From: Xylogone sp. PMI_703
Lineage: Eukaryota; Ascomycota; Leotiomycetes
Direction: 5' to 3'
Length of the DNA: 64,000 nt
Assembly (NCBI GenBank): GCA_021399445.1
Contig: JAJTUQ010000005.1
Coordinates: 5,456,001-5,520,000, forward strand
The position numbers were made by a program, and so were the translations under genes. This document shows, piece after piece, positions 23,774-34,031 of this stretch (within the stretch, counting starts at the first letter, position 1; every line of letters begins with the position of its first letter). The notes beneath the pieces were generated by a model that saw only the letters and a program-made list of their open reading frames with translations, did no database searches and was not told the DNA's origin.

Positions 23774-24931
23774 CTACAATTCATAATGATCATAAGACTT
23801 TGTAGACACCCCGGGAGATAACAAAGCTCTTGTAGCCGTATCTGTGGTAATTTCCAGAGGCCAACGGATCGCTGACTGCCATGAATCATCTAGAGAATTC
23901 ACTGCGATCGAGACTAAAAGTCGGCCGTAGCCCTTCAGGTACCAAACATTTTCTAATTCATCAAAGATAACACCATAATATGCTAGAATAACGAGAGAAA
24001 CTGGATCACTCTCTAATAGTAAATCCAGAAATTGTGAGCCGGCCGCAACAGGCCAAGCTAAGACCACAACCCCATCTGAGAAGGCTATGCATGCATCGTA
24101 AAGCTCAAGGAGCTTATGAATAGCTAGTAATTGTATGGATAGTACCTGGTCGTCTTTAGAAGTTCTTTGGCAGAAATCCACCAGTGCGTGTAGTCGAAGA
24201 CGAATCTCCGACGAGGGCTGTGAAGCATTGAGAAAAATTTGAAAACGATTTCTTCGAAGCAGAGGAGCAAGTTCTCCCTTTTCAATCCACTCTCTTGCCT
24301 GTGTTACTACAGCAGCAACGCCCATGATGAGTTTGAAGACCTCCACCACATCAACCACTGTTGTGCTAGTTCGGGTAACGTCGGAGATCTGTGCAGCAAA
24401 TGAGAGCATAGGAACAAGAGAAGAGAATGCATACAAAGAATTGCAGTTCTCCTCGGTGATATTGTCGAGAAGCGGAGCAAATTGCGAGACCGCAAGGAGT
24501 TTATGTTTCATAGCAGTATCTGCATACAGAGACTGCTTATTTGGAGGGCATGTCTGGAGAATATGAAAGGCAGAGGTAGCCAGTACGCCATGCATTAAGA
24601 ATGGACGAGATATGGCTAGTACTGAGATCACCTTCCTCATTGAGATATCAATATTCTCTGCAGTATCCAGTGAGAACGAGGTGGCCGTATGCCAATGATT
24701 CAAAAGTTCCAACTCTAGAAAAGGTAATCTACTCGATGGCGTCGGTTGAGGGCTGAGTTCACCTGCTCCGGGGCTATAGGGGGTTGATGACAGGTCATTC
24801 TGAAGAGAGCAGATCACGAGTCTCTTTCGACATGAGCCGCACTGTGGTCGCGTTTCATCGCACTTCACTCTCCGTTGCTTACATTGCAGACACCCATGAT
24901 GTGATTTGGGATGCGAGCGGCGAGAGGACAT
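23774..24931 (-). CDS. Zn2Cys6 transcription factor, UPC2-like short type
   Basis: Fungal binuclear zinc-cluster regulator of 385 aa, predicted nuclear, apparently single-exon. The cluster Cys14-X2-Cys-X6-Cys-X6-Cys-X2-Cys-X6-Cys41 is perfect and sits at the N-terminus with basic residues between. The short length and the C-terminal part (SDPVSLVILAYYGVIF, then LKGYGRLLVSI) match the sterol-uptake-control (UPC2-like) layout of small Zn2Cys6 proteins, not the long fungal_trans type. It lies between the GH78 gene and the sugar transporter gene on the transporter strand, so it is the likely local regulator of the glycoside cluster; that is inferred from position only. The broken regulator at 34-35.4 kb shares this layout. 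Confidence 0.9.
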   Translation of the reverse strand: MSSRRSHPKSHHGCLQCKQRRVKCDETRPQCGSCRKRLVICSLQNDLSSTPYSPGAGELSPQPTPSSRLPFLELELLNHWHTATSFSLDTAENIDISMRKVISVLAISRPFLMHGVLATSAFHILQTCPPNKQSLYADTAMKHKLLAVSQFAPLLDNITEENCNSLYAFSSLVPMLSFAAQISDVTRTSTTVVDVVEVFKLIMGVAAVVTQAREWIEKGELAPLLRRNRFQIFLNASQPSSEIRLRLHALVDFCQRTSKDDQVLSIQLLAIHKLLELYDACIAFSDGVVVLAWPVAAGSQFLDLLLESDPVSLVILAYYGVIFDELENVWYLKGYGRLLVSIAVNSLDDSWQSAIRWPLEITTDTATRALLSPGVSTKSYDHYEL

Positions 24932-25320
24932 GTCTCTCTTCCGTCAGATTGCATGTCGTTAAGAACAAGTGAGCTGATGGTATTTTACTGCGGCCCTATG
25001 TTGACTAAATACTACATGTAGGGACCTGTAGTGGTAAGCTAATCTAATTTCGGGCTAGTATTGGAAGGCAAACGGTACGTAGAGATTGGCTGATTTCACA
25101 TCGCAACGTCTTTTTGATACCGAAATTAAATATCGTGTTTCAAGTTAGAGTTAAAGTTCATTTCTGATACTGGCATTGTACTTTCAGATATCATGTGTTA
25201 TATACTAGGTGCAAAAGCAAGCTGTTTACTTTCATCGTATCACCTTATGAGGAACATTGATAAGCGGTAAGTCAAAGTAAGTATGTATTGCATTATTGCA
25301 CTTCCATTCTCACGCTCTTC
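24932..25320. other. Intergenic region upstream of the regulator
   Basis: About 390 bp holding the regulator's promoter and the 3' end of the transporter gene. Both genes read leftward. No further gene seen. Confidence 0.35.
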
Positions 25321-27276
25321 TTACGTTTCTGCTTTATTAGTTTGGACGACGAGCTGAGTAGCTGTCTGCGTCTTGTGGAACCGCCACGGTTTTATCTTCC
25401 GTTCAAATAGCTCATCCAGTTCAGCAGCGGATCGACTAAAAGCAATTAGATTACAAAGTCTGGAGAACTGAGTTTTGAATTTTAAACTTACCCTGATGTT
25501 TCGGGAATTAGCAGCCACATTCCCATGGTAAATGGAAGGCCGACGCCAAAGTAAAACCAGCCTGTTTTGAGGCCCCAGTTCCATTCGTTAGTATTGGTCA
25601 TATACGGTACCAGGTTATTCATAACGATTCCTATAACACAGGTAGATGCTGCAGCAAAACCCGCAGTATAAGGGCGAAGACGCTGAGAGGAGATTTCGCC
25701 AATATAGCCCCAGCCGGTAGCTCCGTTTGCCGCCAGGCCAACATCTATAATTAAAAATTTGAGTTTCATTCCAAATACAACTGAGAGGAGATTGATACTT
25801 ACTCCATAGACAGGCGAAAAGCACAAAAACATAGGTTGAGGCATTTGTCTGATGGGCGGTGCCGATAACACCGATCGCCAGACAAGAGAGACACGAGAGA
25901 GTAGTTCCACAGCAAGCAATCCATCTCCGACCAAAACTGTCAGCAAGGACGACCACAACAATGACAGTTCCTATTTGGATGGAGGACGTAATAACTTTGA
26001 TTTTGAAAGGATCGTGTAAACCGGCCTGCTGGAAGAAATAGGTACCAAAAGTCCCAAAGAGGGTAAGCCCAATGAATTGCTGTGTCATATTTGTCCAAAG
26101 AGAGATGACTGTCCGCAATCCATCAGTCCCTCGAAAGATTGAATGCCATTTTTCTCTTTTCCGATCTGCCGCAATAACTCGTTCGTGCCCAACTGCCAGG
26201 ACTAAGGCTTGCAGGTGTTGTTCCACATTGTATTCTTTGACCCCTCGATGAAGTTTCAAGAGCTCCTCCCTCGCTCTCTCAGTGTTGTCTACATTTACGC
26301 ACCATGCAGGTGATTCAGGTACAAAGATATAAATCAGGATCATGACACCAATTTGGCCCCACTGGGTGTAAATGGAGGTCAGATATTTGGTAGGGTTATC
26401 TTGGTTCAAGTGTTGCAGAGCGACTTGAGCAAAAAAGGAACCCAGCGTCCACCAGAAACTATAGCACATCAACAAAGCGCCTCGAATCCGAACTGGAGCA
26501 ACTTCCGATATGTAAGTCGGGATCGTTGACTGGAGACAGCCAACACCAATCCCAGCAAGAAGTTTGGCCACAAGCCAGGCTTGCCATGATCTGGCAAGAG
26601 ACTCGGTGAGTACACTACCAACAAGGATAACCCAGTATGTATACATAGCCGCTTTTCTTCCATATCTGCTTGACAAAAAAGGCAAACTGGTCATTCCGAT
26701 AACCTGCCCACAAGACATGATCGAGCTCCAACCAGCGAGAATGGGCGAAGCAAGAGCTGGTGCGCCATTTTTACCAACTTGTGTTGCAAACTGGCGGACA
26801 AAACCAACGTTAGCGATGATGCTGGCGTTAATTCTATAGTTGAGAGTCAGTATAGTCATTCATGCGTCCTCTTCGGCATAGAATAGATTGTCCACTGACC
26901 CGATCTGATAACCATCAGTTGCGGCGCTGAAGGCCATAGCGAAACATATGAAGGTGCAGAGCTTGAACGTTTTCACGGTATCCCAGACGCTCAAATCCTC
27001 GTAGCCAGTAACTACCTGGCCTTTCGTGGCGGCATCCAAGGCGGCATCTGACGATTTGGGATCTGGGTCGTCCCTAGTTTCGATCCGCTGAACTGGATCA
27101 GCGTGCTTATGTGATGTCTCCTGCACAGGTTTAGGTGCCATAATGACCATAGGGAGAATATCAACTCTAGATTGATCTTGGGGTATCCATTTAGTAGCAT
27201 CCCGGGAAATGAGAGCCTTTTTGAATCCAGCACCTCGCCGCTTAATAACACGAGAGTCTGCTACTGTGACAGCCAT
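25321..27276 (-). CDS. MFS sugar/glycoside transporter
   Basis: Proton-coupled major facilitator of the sugar-porter family, about 591 aa, in the plasma membrane. Four exons: 27276-26900, 26833-25803, 25744-25492, 25435-25321, with introns of 66, 58 and 56 bp. Each splice restores the family sequence: TDGYQIG to INASIIANVGF, LW to NVGLAANGATGWG, and PETSG to RSAAELDELF. Seen: GRKAAMYTYW in the first loop, the sugar-transport signature LLAGIGVGCLQSTIPTYISE with PVRIRG, PESPAW at the central loop, and the PETSGRSAAELDELFE closing motif. A cytosolic N-terminus of about 95 residues precedes the first helix, as in maltose/alpha-glucoside porters. In context it may import rhamnosyl-glucosides or their sugars; the substrate is not shown by sequence. 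Confidence 0.93.
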
Positions 27277-28084
27277 TCTCTAACGCCAACGACTCCCAGC
27301 ATGGATTCGGGACAATTGACCCCTATCGGTAAAAGATGGTACGAGGTCTTCGCTATGGAATTGCTGCGACAAAGTCACTGCCTTTGGCCGCAGGTACTTG
27401 TCCCCGCAGAGTGCAGCACGATGAGGCTTTCCCCACACATCGAGAGCCCATGCTTGGGGGTGAGACTAGGGTAATGGCTCGGAATCAAGGTGCAATACAG
27501 TGACTGCTGAATCCCGACTGGTTGGTTCGTGGTTACCAGTTGCTGGCAGCTGCACGAGCCGCGATGTAAGAGCTCTCGAAAACCATGCCCATTTAGGGAA
27601 AGATTACGAGCTTAGGGGCTCTGGGAAGTTGAGGAGCGACAAGAAGTACTACTGCACATATACTCATCGTAGCACGATGGTATGATGCGAGTATGCCGAG
27701 GAGATTATGGGGCAGCATATATCCGCTGAGACAAGTGAGATTTCTCCTTTCTAGCCTCCACATCTCAACTTCTTCTCCAGATTCTCGCACTCCACTACCC
27801 CGAACCCCGGAAAGCTACTCGATGTAGGTCCTAGCAGCTGGAATGGAACCTGGCTTAGTTCATATCCGGCAGATAGATTGAGACTTCATTTTCAATATGC
27901 CGAAGGATGCAACTTTGTAAGTTAGGAGTGGTTCAACCGGTGTCCGGTATGCGTTATGAATTGTGATGTATGTATAAGTATTCGGGCCCGGACTTGCTTC
28001 AGCGAGTCGATTTCACCAGTTTCATCGATGCAGCCATAGTTGTGAATACGACTATTTATACTTAGGCCCTGGTGCTCCGAAATC
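27277..28084. promoter_or_regulatory. Divergent promoter region, transporter and saponin-hydrolase-like genes
   Basis: The 808 bp between the two start codons serve divergent genes. A TATA-like TATTTATA lies at 28053-28060, 24 bp before the ATG of the beta-propeller gene. Short open frames here have no recognisable content. Shared regulation is possible but not shown. Confidence 0.45.
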
Positions 28085-30010
28085 ATGCGTCCATCCAGGC
28101 ACCTCGTGGTGGTTCTTCTTGGCACCATCGCGTGTGTCACGTCAACAGTATCTCACCCAACACAAAGACACAACAACAAAAATGTTTCCCTTCCTCCACC
28201 GCCACAGCCAGAGCCAATCGAGGTCATTGAGTTACCACTGCCACCAACGGCACCAACTGATGATGAGGGACAATGCACACTTGAGATAAACCCGCATGGG
28301 ACGGGGTGCATGAGCAAAACCAATTCATTCCTACAAAATGGAAACTTCCTGCCAGATGGCAAACATGTCCTAGCATCACTCGCCTTTGCTGGGGCACCTG
28401 CAGCCCCGGATCCGGCCAGCATATACAACGGTACGCAGTTAGTCGTGGTTAAGATTGATGGGACAACTTTTTCTAATGGCGATGCTTGGAAGTGTCTCAC
28501 ATGCGGCGTACCGGCGGCAAATATGGCTGGGAGTTGGGTTTTTGGAGTGGACAGCTATCCGCAGGCGTTTCACGATGAGAAAAGAGTGCTCTTCAGCTAT
28601 AACATCATTGATTGTGACTCAGCCCTACTCGTGGATGATGCTTGTACTCCTGAGCAACTTTTTGTTTATCCTATCCGTTGGAATATTAACGCGGATGGCT
28701 CAGGTGCAAGTGGAGACTTTCGTGAAGTGCGAGTACACCCAGACAATGTACACATTGGCTTCAACGCTTTCACATTCTCCGGTCGATCACTAGGGGAAGT
28801 GGCATACTTTGCACGCCTGCAGTTCAACCCATCCCCAACGATTGGATTACCTCTCTCGCCACGTTACGACTTGATCAATGTCACAACACTCCACAATCCA
28901 GATGCGCAGGCTGTCATCAGTGCGGATGGCGATCGACTTATCTTTAATGCCAGCGCCCTTGGAGTGGGCGAACTCCGTGGCTTTACAGGGAGAGGAAAAG
29001 AAGTCACGTATATTGGAGCGAACGTTGAGTCCTGCAATGTTGATGCATATGCTGCTGATCTTACAACCGGTGCCGTGCGGCGCCTCACCAGCGACACTGG
29101 GTATACTGATCCCCTCGATATCTCTCCCGATGATCAATGGTCTGTCGTTCTAACCACCTATGGCTCTCGCCGCATGGAATTTCTTTCTGCCATGCGTCGA
29201 ATTCCTCCAATCACAGATCTAGTCACCAGCGGCTTCGTTGCTTCAGTTCGAAATAATGGTTTCCGAAGATTCTTTCAGCCCTGGCTCCTCGACTACCATG
29301 GTGATCGGGGGACATATGTAGGCCAGCAAATTAATGCCGATGGTGATGGAAGCCCAGGGAGCATAAATGACCCCAATTGGAATACTGGCGCTGATCCCCA
29401 TTGGTCGCCGGATGGTACTCGCATCGTGTATTTTCAGCAGTTAGTCACCAGTCCAGATTGTGGTGGCGAGAATCCTCTACCATGCCCAATCTCAACTGCT
29501 CCTGGAGGACGAAACTTCCGTCTGATGCTTGCTACCCTTACCAGCCGGAAGCCTGTTAAGCTATCTCCAGTTGAGCCAATTTCTGATATAGTACCGTGGG
29601 GAACACCTTACGTCCCTGGCAGCGAGCTTACATCCACTCCATCTCTTTTGGACGGTAATTACACGTTAAAAGGAAAAGTATCTGGCTCCGCTTTAGCCAC
29701 ATTCACTCTTGATAGGACAGAGTCATTCATTAGCAACGTCGCAGTGACTTACCATAACTATTCGGATGATGGTCTGCAATTCATTTCTGGCAACGAGAAC
29801 ATTACCGCAACTCCTCTAAATTTGACTCTTACTCGATTTGACTGGTACTCAAATCTTGTCTCCACTGGTGAAACATACAGCACCAAGCTCACCAGTCCAG
29901 ATGGTTTCCATGCGACGGATGACGAGATATTCAATATATTTGAAGCGAATGGCACATTGACTACTACGGTAGATGGAGTAGTGTACCGGCAACCTGCAAA
30001 TGGATCTTGA
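28085..30010 (+). CDS. Secreted beta-propeller protein, saponin-hydrolase-like
   Basis: Single-exon secreted protein of 641 aa. It opens with a signal peptide (MRPSRHLVVVLLGTIACVTS), then a proline-rich linker (PPPPQPEPIEVIELPLPP) and a conserved-looking INPHGTGC / FLPDGKHVL / WKCLTCGVP region. The body contains PD40/TolB-type propeller blades: SADGDRLIF, ISPDDQW and WSPDGTRIVYF. Several Asn-X-Ser/Thr sites fit secretion. From memory, this arrangement matches fungal proteins described as saponin hydrolases, which release the sugar chain from triterpenoid saponins at the glucuronide linkage. I could not run a search, so the substrate is an inference; the secreted propeller assignment is firm. 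Its position divergent from the sugar transporter, in a set with GH78 and GH1, supports a role at the start of plant-glycoside breakdown. Confidence 0.8.
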   Translation: MRPSRHLVVVLLGTIACVTSTVSHPTQRHNNKNVSLPPPPQPEPIEVIELPLPPTAPTDDEGQCTLEINPHGTGCMSKTNSFLQNGNFLPDGKHVLASLAFAGAPAAPDPASIYNGTQLVVVKIDGTTFSNGDAWKCLTCGVPAANMAGSWVFGVDSYPQAFHDEKRVLFSYNIIDCDSALLVDDACTPEQLFVYPIRWNINADGSGASGDFREVRVHPDNVHIGFNAFTFSGRSLGEVAYFARLQFNPSPTIGLPLSPRYDLINVTTLHNPDAQAVISADGDRLIFNASALGVGELRGFTGRGKEVTYIGANVESCNVDAYAADLTTGAVRRLTSDTGYTDPLDISPDDQWSVVLTTYGSRRMEFLSAMRRIPPITDLVTSGFVASVRNNGFRRFFQPWLLDYHGDRGTYVGQQINADGDGSPGSINDPNWNTGADPHWSPDGTRIVYFQQLVTSPDCGGENPLPCPISTAPGGRNFRLMLATLTSRKPVKLSPVEPISDIVPWGTPYVPGSELTSTPSLLDGNYTLKGKVSGSALATFTLDRTESFISNVAVTYHNYSDDGLQFISGNENITATPLNLTLTRFDWYSNLVSTGETYSTKLTSPDGFHATDDEIFNIFEANGTLTTTVDGVVYRQPANGS

Positions 30011-30832
30011 TTCCTGAACGCAGATAACCTTCATTCAGGTTCAGAATATAAACATTGACAACGGCTGTATCCAGAGTAACATAGATGAAATATGTAGATT
30101 AGATGTATGAGAACATACTTACGATCTGAACCTTGACTAACTCTGACTCACTATAATTATATATGTTAACAACTGGCGGACCAGTTCATGCCTTCGATCA
30201 TTTGACCAAGTATGACTTATATAACGGGATTTGCCCGTATTCCTGGCCCCTTTTGTAGCCCGCCATGCTTTTTTATGATCACCTCATATTAATTGCCTGT
30301 TGCCCCGGGAATATCAACAATTCCTAAATTATTCTAAGGGTAGGTTGCCTCATAAGTGTAAATCAGGGGGTAGACCTTATTCTTACGATACGCAACGTGA
30401 AATTCATTCTTGAGAGCCATCCTCGGTCTGACGGGACTGCAGGCTTAATGGCAGGAATGAATGATATGATATTTCAGGCTCCTAATTTCCAATAAATCAT
30501 TCTCAAAGCTTGAACAGAAGTAAGAGTATATTGCCCATGCAAAATTTGGATTCTATTACGGGTCGGTAACCTGTGTGCAAATCCAGTAGTACAGGGGTTG
30601 TGGGGTTCGCTGCTCCGCTACACAACACAAGCCTAATCATAGGCGGTACGGACGTCTGGCACAATTGGTTGGCTAGCAACAGGGCTGATATGATTTATCT
30701 TCACCAAACTTATCATAATTGGCCATGAAGGTGGCTGTTTTCACATAATAAACGCATATTTTCTTTATTTACTGCATAGGAGCCTCATCGATAGACAGAG
30801 AACCCATCTCTTCACAAAGAGCTTTGTCTATT
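30011..30832. other. Convergent intergenic region
   Basis: About 820 bp between two converging 3' ends. I see no gene and no convincing tRNA structure here. Confidence 0.35.
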
Positions 30833-31303
30833 TTATTTTGGTACACATTCAACTTGATATCCATATACTCCATTGTTAGCATTGCCAGTAGATATCGGGA
30901 AGCAATTGCCACTCGCAAATTCGTTGGTAGTGGTTAAAGCGAGGTCATGGCAGTCTGCGGAAGGTTGGTCACCGGCTTGTACGGCAAGCCAGATCGTGCA
31001 GGCTTGAGAATCGTTCGACAACAACTCTGCTGGGACCTCTGCACCAGCTTGGAGCTGAAGAGCTTGTGTAAACTCAAAGGGCGTTATGGCACACTGGCCT
31101 TCGGATATATTCCCGTCGAGGCTGGTTGATCCTTCTGGGCCGCAGTCCTGATTGAAAAATATCTTGACTGGGATGCTCGCTTGCGCTGCGACGGACGTAA
31201 CAAGTGCGAGGGAGACCTAGATTATGGTTCAGTATCAATAGGTGAAGCTGGATATGGGACAGTATATAAGTTGTCAGCGTACCGAAACAATAAAAGTTCT
31301 CAT
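30833..31303 (-). CDS. Small secreted six-cysteine protein, effector-like
   Basis: Predicted secreted protein of 134 aa; family not recognised. A 21-bp first exon (31303-31283) and a 384-bp second exon (31216-30833) are joined over a 66-bp GTACGC...CTAG intron. Splicing builds a complete signal peptide (MRTFIVSVSLALVTSVAAQA), which neither exon encodes alone, so the first exon is easy to miss. The mature part is about 114 residues with six Cys in the contexts QDCGPE, GQCAIT, ACTIW, DCHDL, NCFPI and ECVPK, enough for three disulphides. It is acidic and rich in Gln, Ala and Asn. Size, signal and even Cys number fit an effector or small extracellular antimicrobial-like protein, but no function can be assigned. 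Confidence 0.8.
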
Positions 31304-34031
31304 GTTGTAAGAGTTGTTGAATCTGCAGACTTTTGGAGTGGAATGTGGCAGCACCGAATAATTGGAAACGTAATAATCTGGGCTTTGATATACTTCGAGC
31401 ATATATAGAAAATTTACTCCAGTCTCTTTGGAAAAGGCCTGCTTTGTCAGCAGCTGATAAACGTGCTTAGGCTCTTTATTAATGAATAGAATTAATCGAA
31501 AGGAACTTAGTTGATGAGCACATTAAAACCGAGTGTGCTAATGATTCCAAAGCATTGCTTTATTACTTGAATGTACTACTTGGCTTACGAGTATTTATCG
31601 ACCCACCAAACAGGCCCTTCAACCGAGTATTACCATAATCTAGGCATAGTATAAAATAAAGCACCAACCAGCATAGCGTCTGGTTAAGGAAATTCTCCGC
31701 TGCTCTAAATGCTGGTAGATTAATATGACTCGCGTTCGTAGTTAACCGACTGCGCGTACTATAAGAATTTATTAGTCCACAAATCACGGTTCCTGACTCA
31801 TAAAGCTAATAAACCAGATTTATTGATGATTCCTAAGCAGTACTTACTCTCGTATTCACCCATTGACACATTTCCCATAGCTCTGCGGAGTAAGAAGAGT
31901 GTAACGGTATCTCTATTACCAGTGTTCCTTCTCCATTGCATTCAAATTATAAAAATCCAGTTTTCTCTATCGCTACACAGCACCTCTTCTAAGTGTATCG
32001 TACTCTCAATGGTTAAAAGCGGGGTTTAAACTGAATATCTTGTGCATACTTCTGGGCATTCAATAAACTTTGGAAGAGGAGGACACTAAGATTCATTGCC
32101 CTGATTGGGTAATTATTCAATGAAGTGCCTAAGCATAGGGGATTGAGCCAACAGGAGACCCACCTAAGGTAAAAACGTTTTTGGGGCGGGGCATTTAGCG
32201 TGGAAAGATAGTACTTTCTTGTAGCCATTCATTATTCACTTTTTGTGATGTTAATTAGCCTTAATTTGTAACCATTTAATAGTGATTAAGAAAGGTCAGT
32301 AATATTCCAATCTCCCTCCAAACGTCATGGCAATCGTGAATACCACTTTCTTTGGGCGGATTCTATGTCCCACCTTAATTGCCTTATCCTAATGTTGCAA
32401 CGTTGCATTGGCTCCAAGTAATCATGCTAAGATGACCGTAGGCCAGTCATATATCATAGCCAGCTACATGGGTCTACAAGGCTGCATTTAGACGACCATA
32501 TTTGCTAGCTCTATAGAAGTCATTTTATCGGTTTAATCAGGTCGATTATACCTTACTACATTGCTATAGAAGGCGTTAGCTCTGACCTAAGGAGGTTTTA
32601 TCGCCAGGTCGCCATGAAGCTCGAACTGTCATCAACCCAGTCTAACTCACCCAATTATCTATCAATCCTTGACGGCTATCCCAAATCAGATACCATCATG
32701 TGAAGATATATTTTTTCAAAGTGAGCAATTTTGGTCACTAGTGTATTCGTATTCTGACGGCTCACGTAATTTTGGAATTGTCGAAGCAGGTTAGATGGGG
32801 GTGGATGGGTTAGGTGTAAACATTATTGTGTAATACTGACCCAGCTAATCCGAATGGAGCGAATTTATGAGACCATATCATCTGTGCGGGAATGGCATTT
32901 GAAGGCGCAGCCGCCAAAGGTGGCCCTAATGTTACACTGCCAGAAATAGCGGAGATACTTAGCACCTCGGAGCTCGAAATTGCCTGGTAGGGAAGATGAA
33001 TAGTACTGATGTCAAAAGACCACTTATGGCAAGTCATCGCAATGAAATCGACTTATGAGACAGACTTTCCCTATCTTGACTCGGATGATGGCGAGGACAA
33101 AATTGGAGATACAAACTCCGATTCCAGTCAGAGCCGTGGCAATGCTGTTTGTTTCGCTCCTATTACCTCTTGCGCATCTGAGTAGGCTTAACGTTGGGTC
33201 TAGAACATTTGCTTCAGAGCGGCTAGTAAAGGGCTAGCTTCAGTCCATACAGTTGAAGATGGGATAAACTGCCGGCGTGGTTTCTTACTTGAATAGTTTA
33301 AGAAAGATTTCCGCCGAAATGTGATCATATTGTGAAGTGGGCAAAGAGCATTATAGCTAATTGCTAAGATGGTTCACTTATTAAAGGACAACGTCTTCAC
33401 GAGTTCCGTGCTTGTTGAAAAGTTTTGACTGGTTGGTCGAAAAATTACTGCTATGTACACTTACTATGTAGTATTATCCTTTGTCAGAATACTCCACGAA
33501 GATAATTGAGTTGCTTCAAAGCTTCTAAGCGAAGAACCAGAGATAGTCAGTCTCCTTAGGGGCCCTGAATATCCATTGTGCCAACTCGAGTGCATACCGT
33601 CGCTCTTCCTTCACAAAATTTCTTTTTATGTGGCTGCTGCTTATCTGTCTAATTGAAACAGATTTGACTTATCTCACAATAACCCTCAGAGAACGGTTTA
33701 TTCGAATTTTAGGGTGTTTTGGAATTGTAATCAGGTCAAACATGTCATAACTGTAGGGAGTTTTCAAAGACGCCGATTCCATACAAAACAGCTGCCATAA
33801 TATGATGTACTTGGCGACTTCTGCATCCAATAACGCGTGTGATATTACGGTATCCTAAAACCCGCTTCCTAGATAAAAGAATTTTCTCTCTCTAGTTGTA
33901 TCAGATGTTTTTACCTTTGTTCTGCAGAATATTCGTCGCATCTATAATGTTCCGCTGCTGAATTTGATAGCTTTAGGCATCTTGAATTGATACTAGAGAC
34001 TGTACCTGAAATATAATTACACATAGTATAA
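31304..34031. other. 2.7-kb gene-poor region
   Basis: No supported gene. Minus-strand frames around 32810-33240 are hydrophobic in part but break repeatedly and carry no family motif I can name. They may be decayed coding sequence or chance. Confidence 0.35.

Noticed and set aside
30540..30640. Possible tRNA-like stretch with GGGGTTCG
   Set aside because: I could not build acceptor and anticodon stems; the match to a T-loop is superficial.
32810..33240. Hydrophobic minus-strand pieces that could be a membrane-protein relic
   Set aside because: Pieces do not join into a family-like sequence by any plausible splice, and I could not name a relative.
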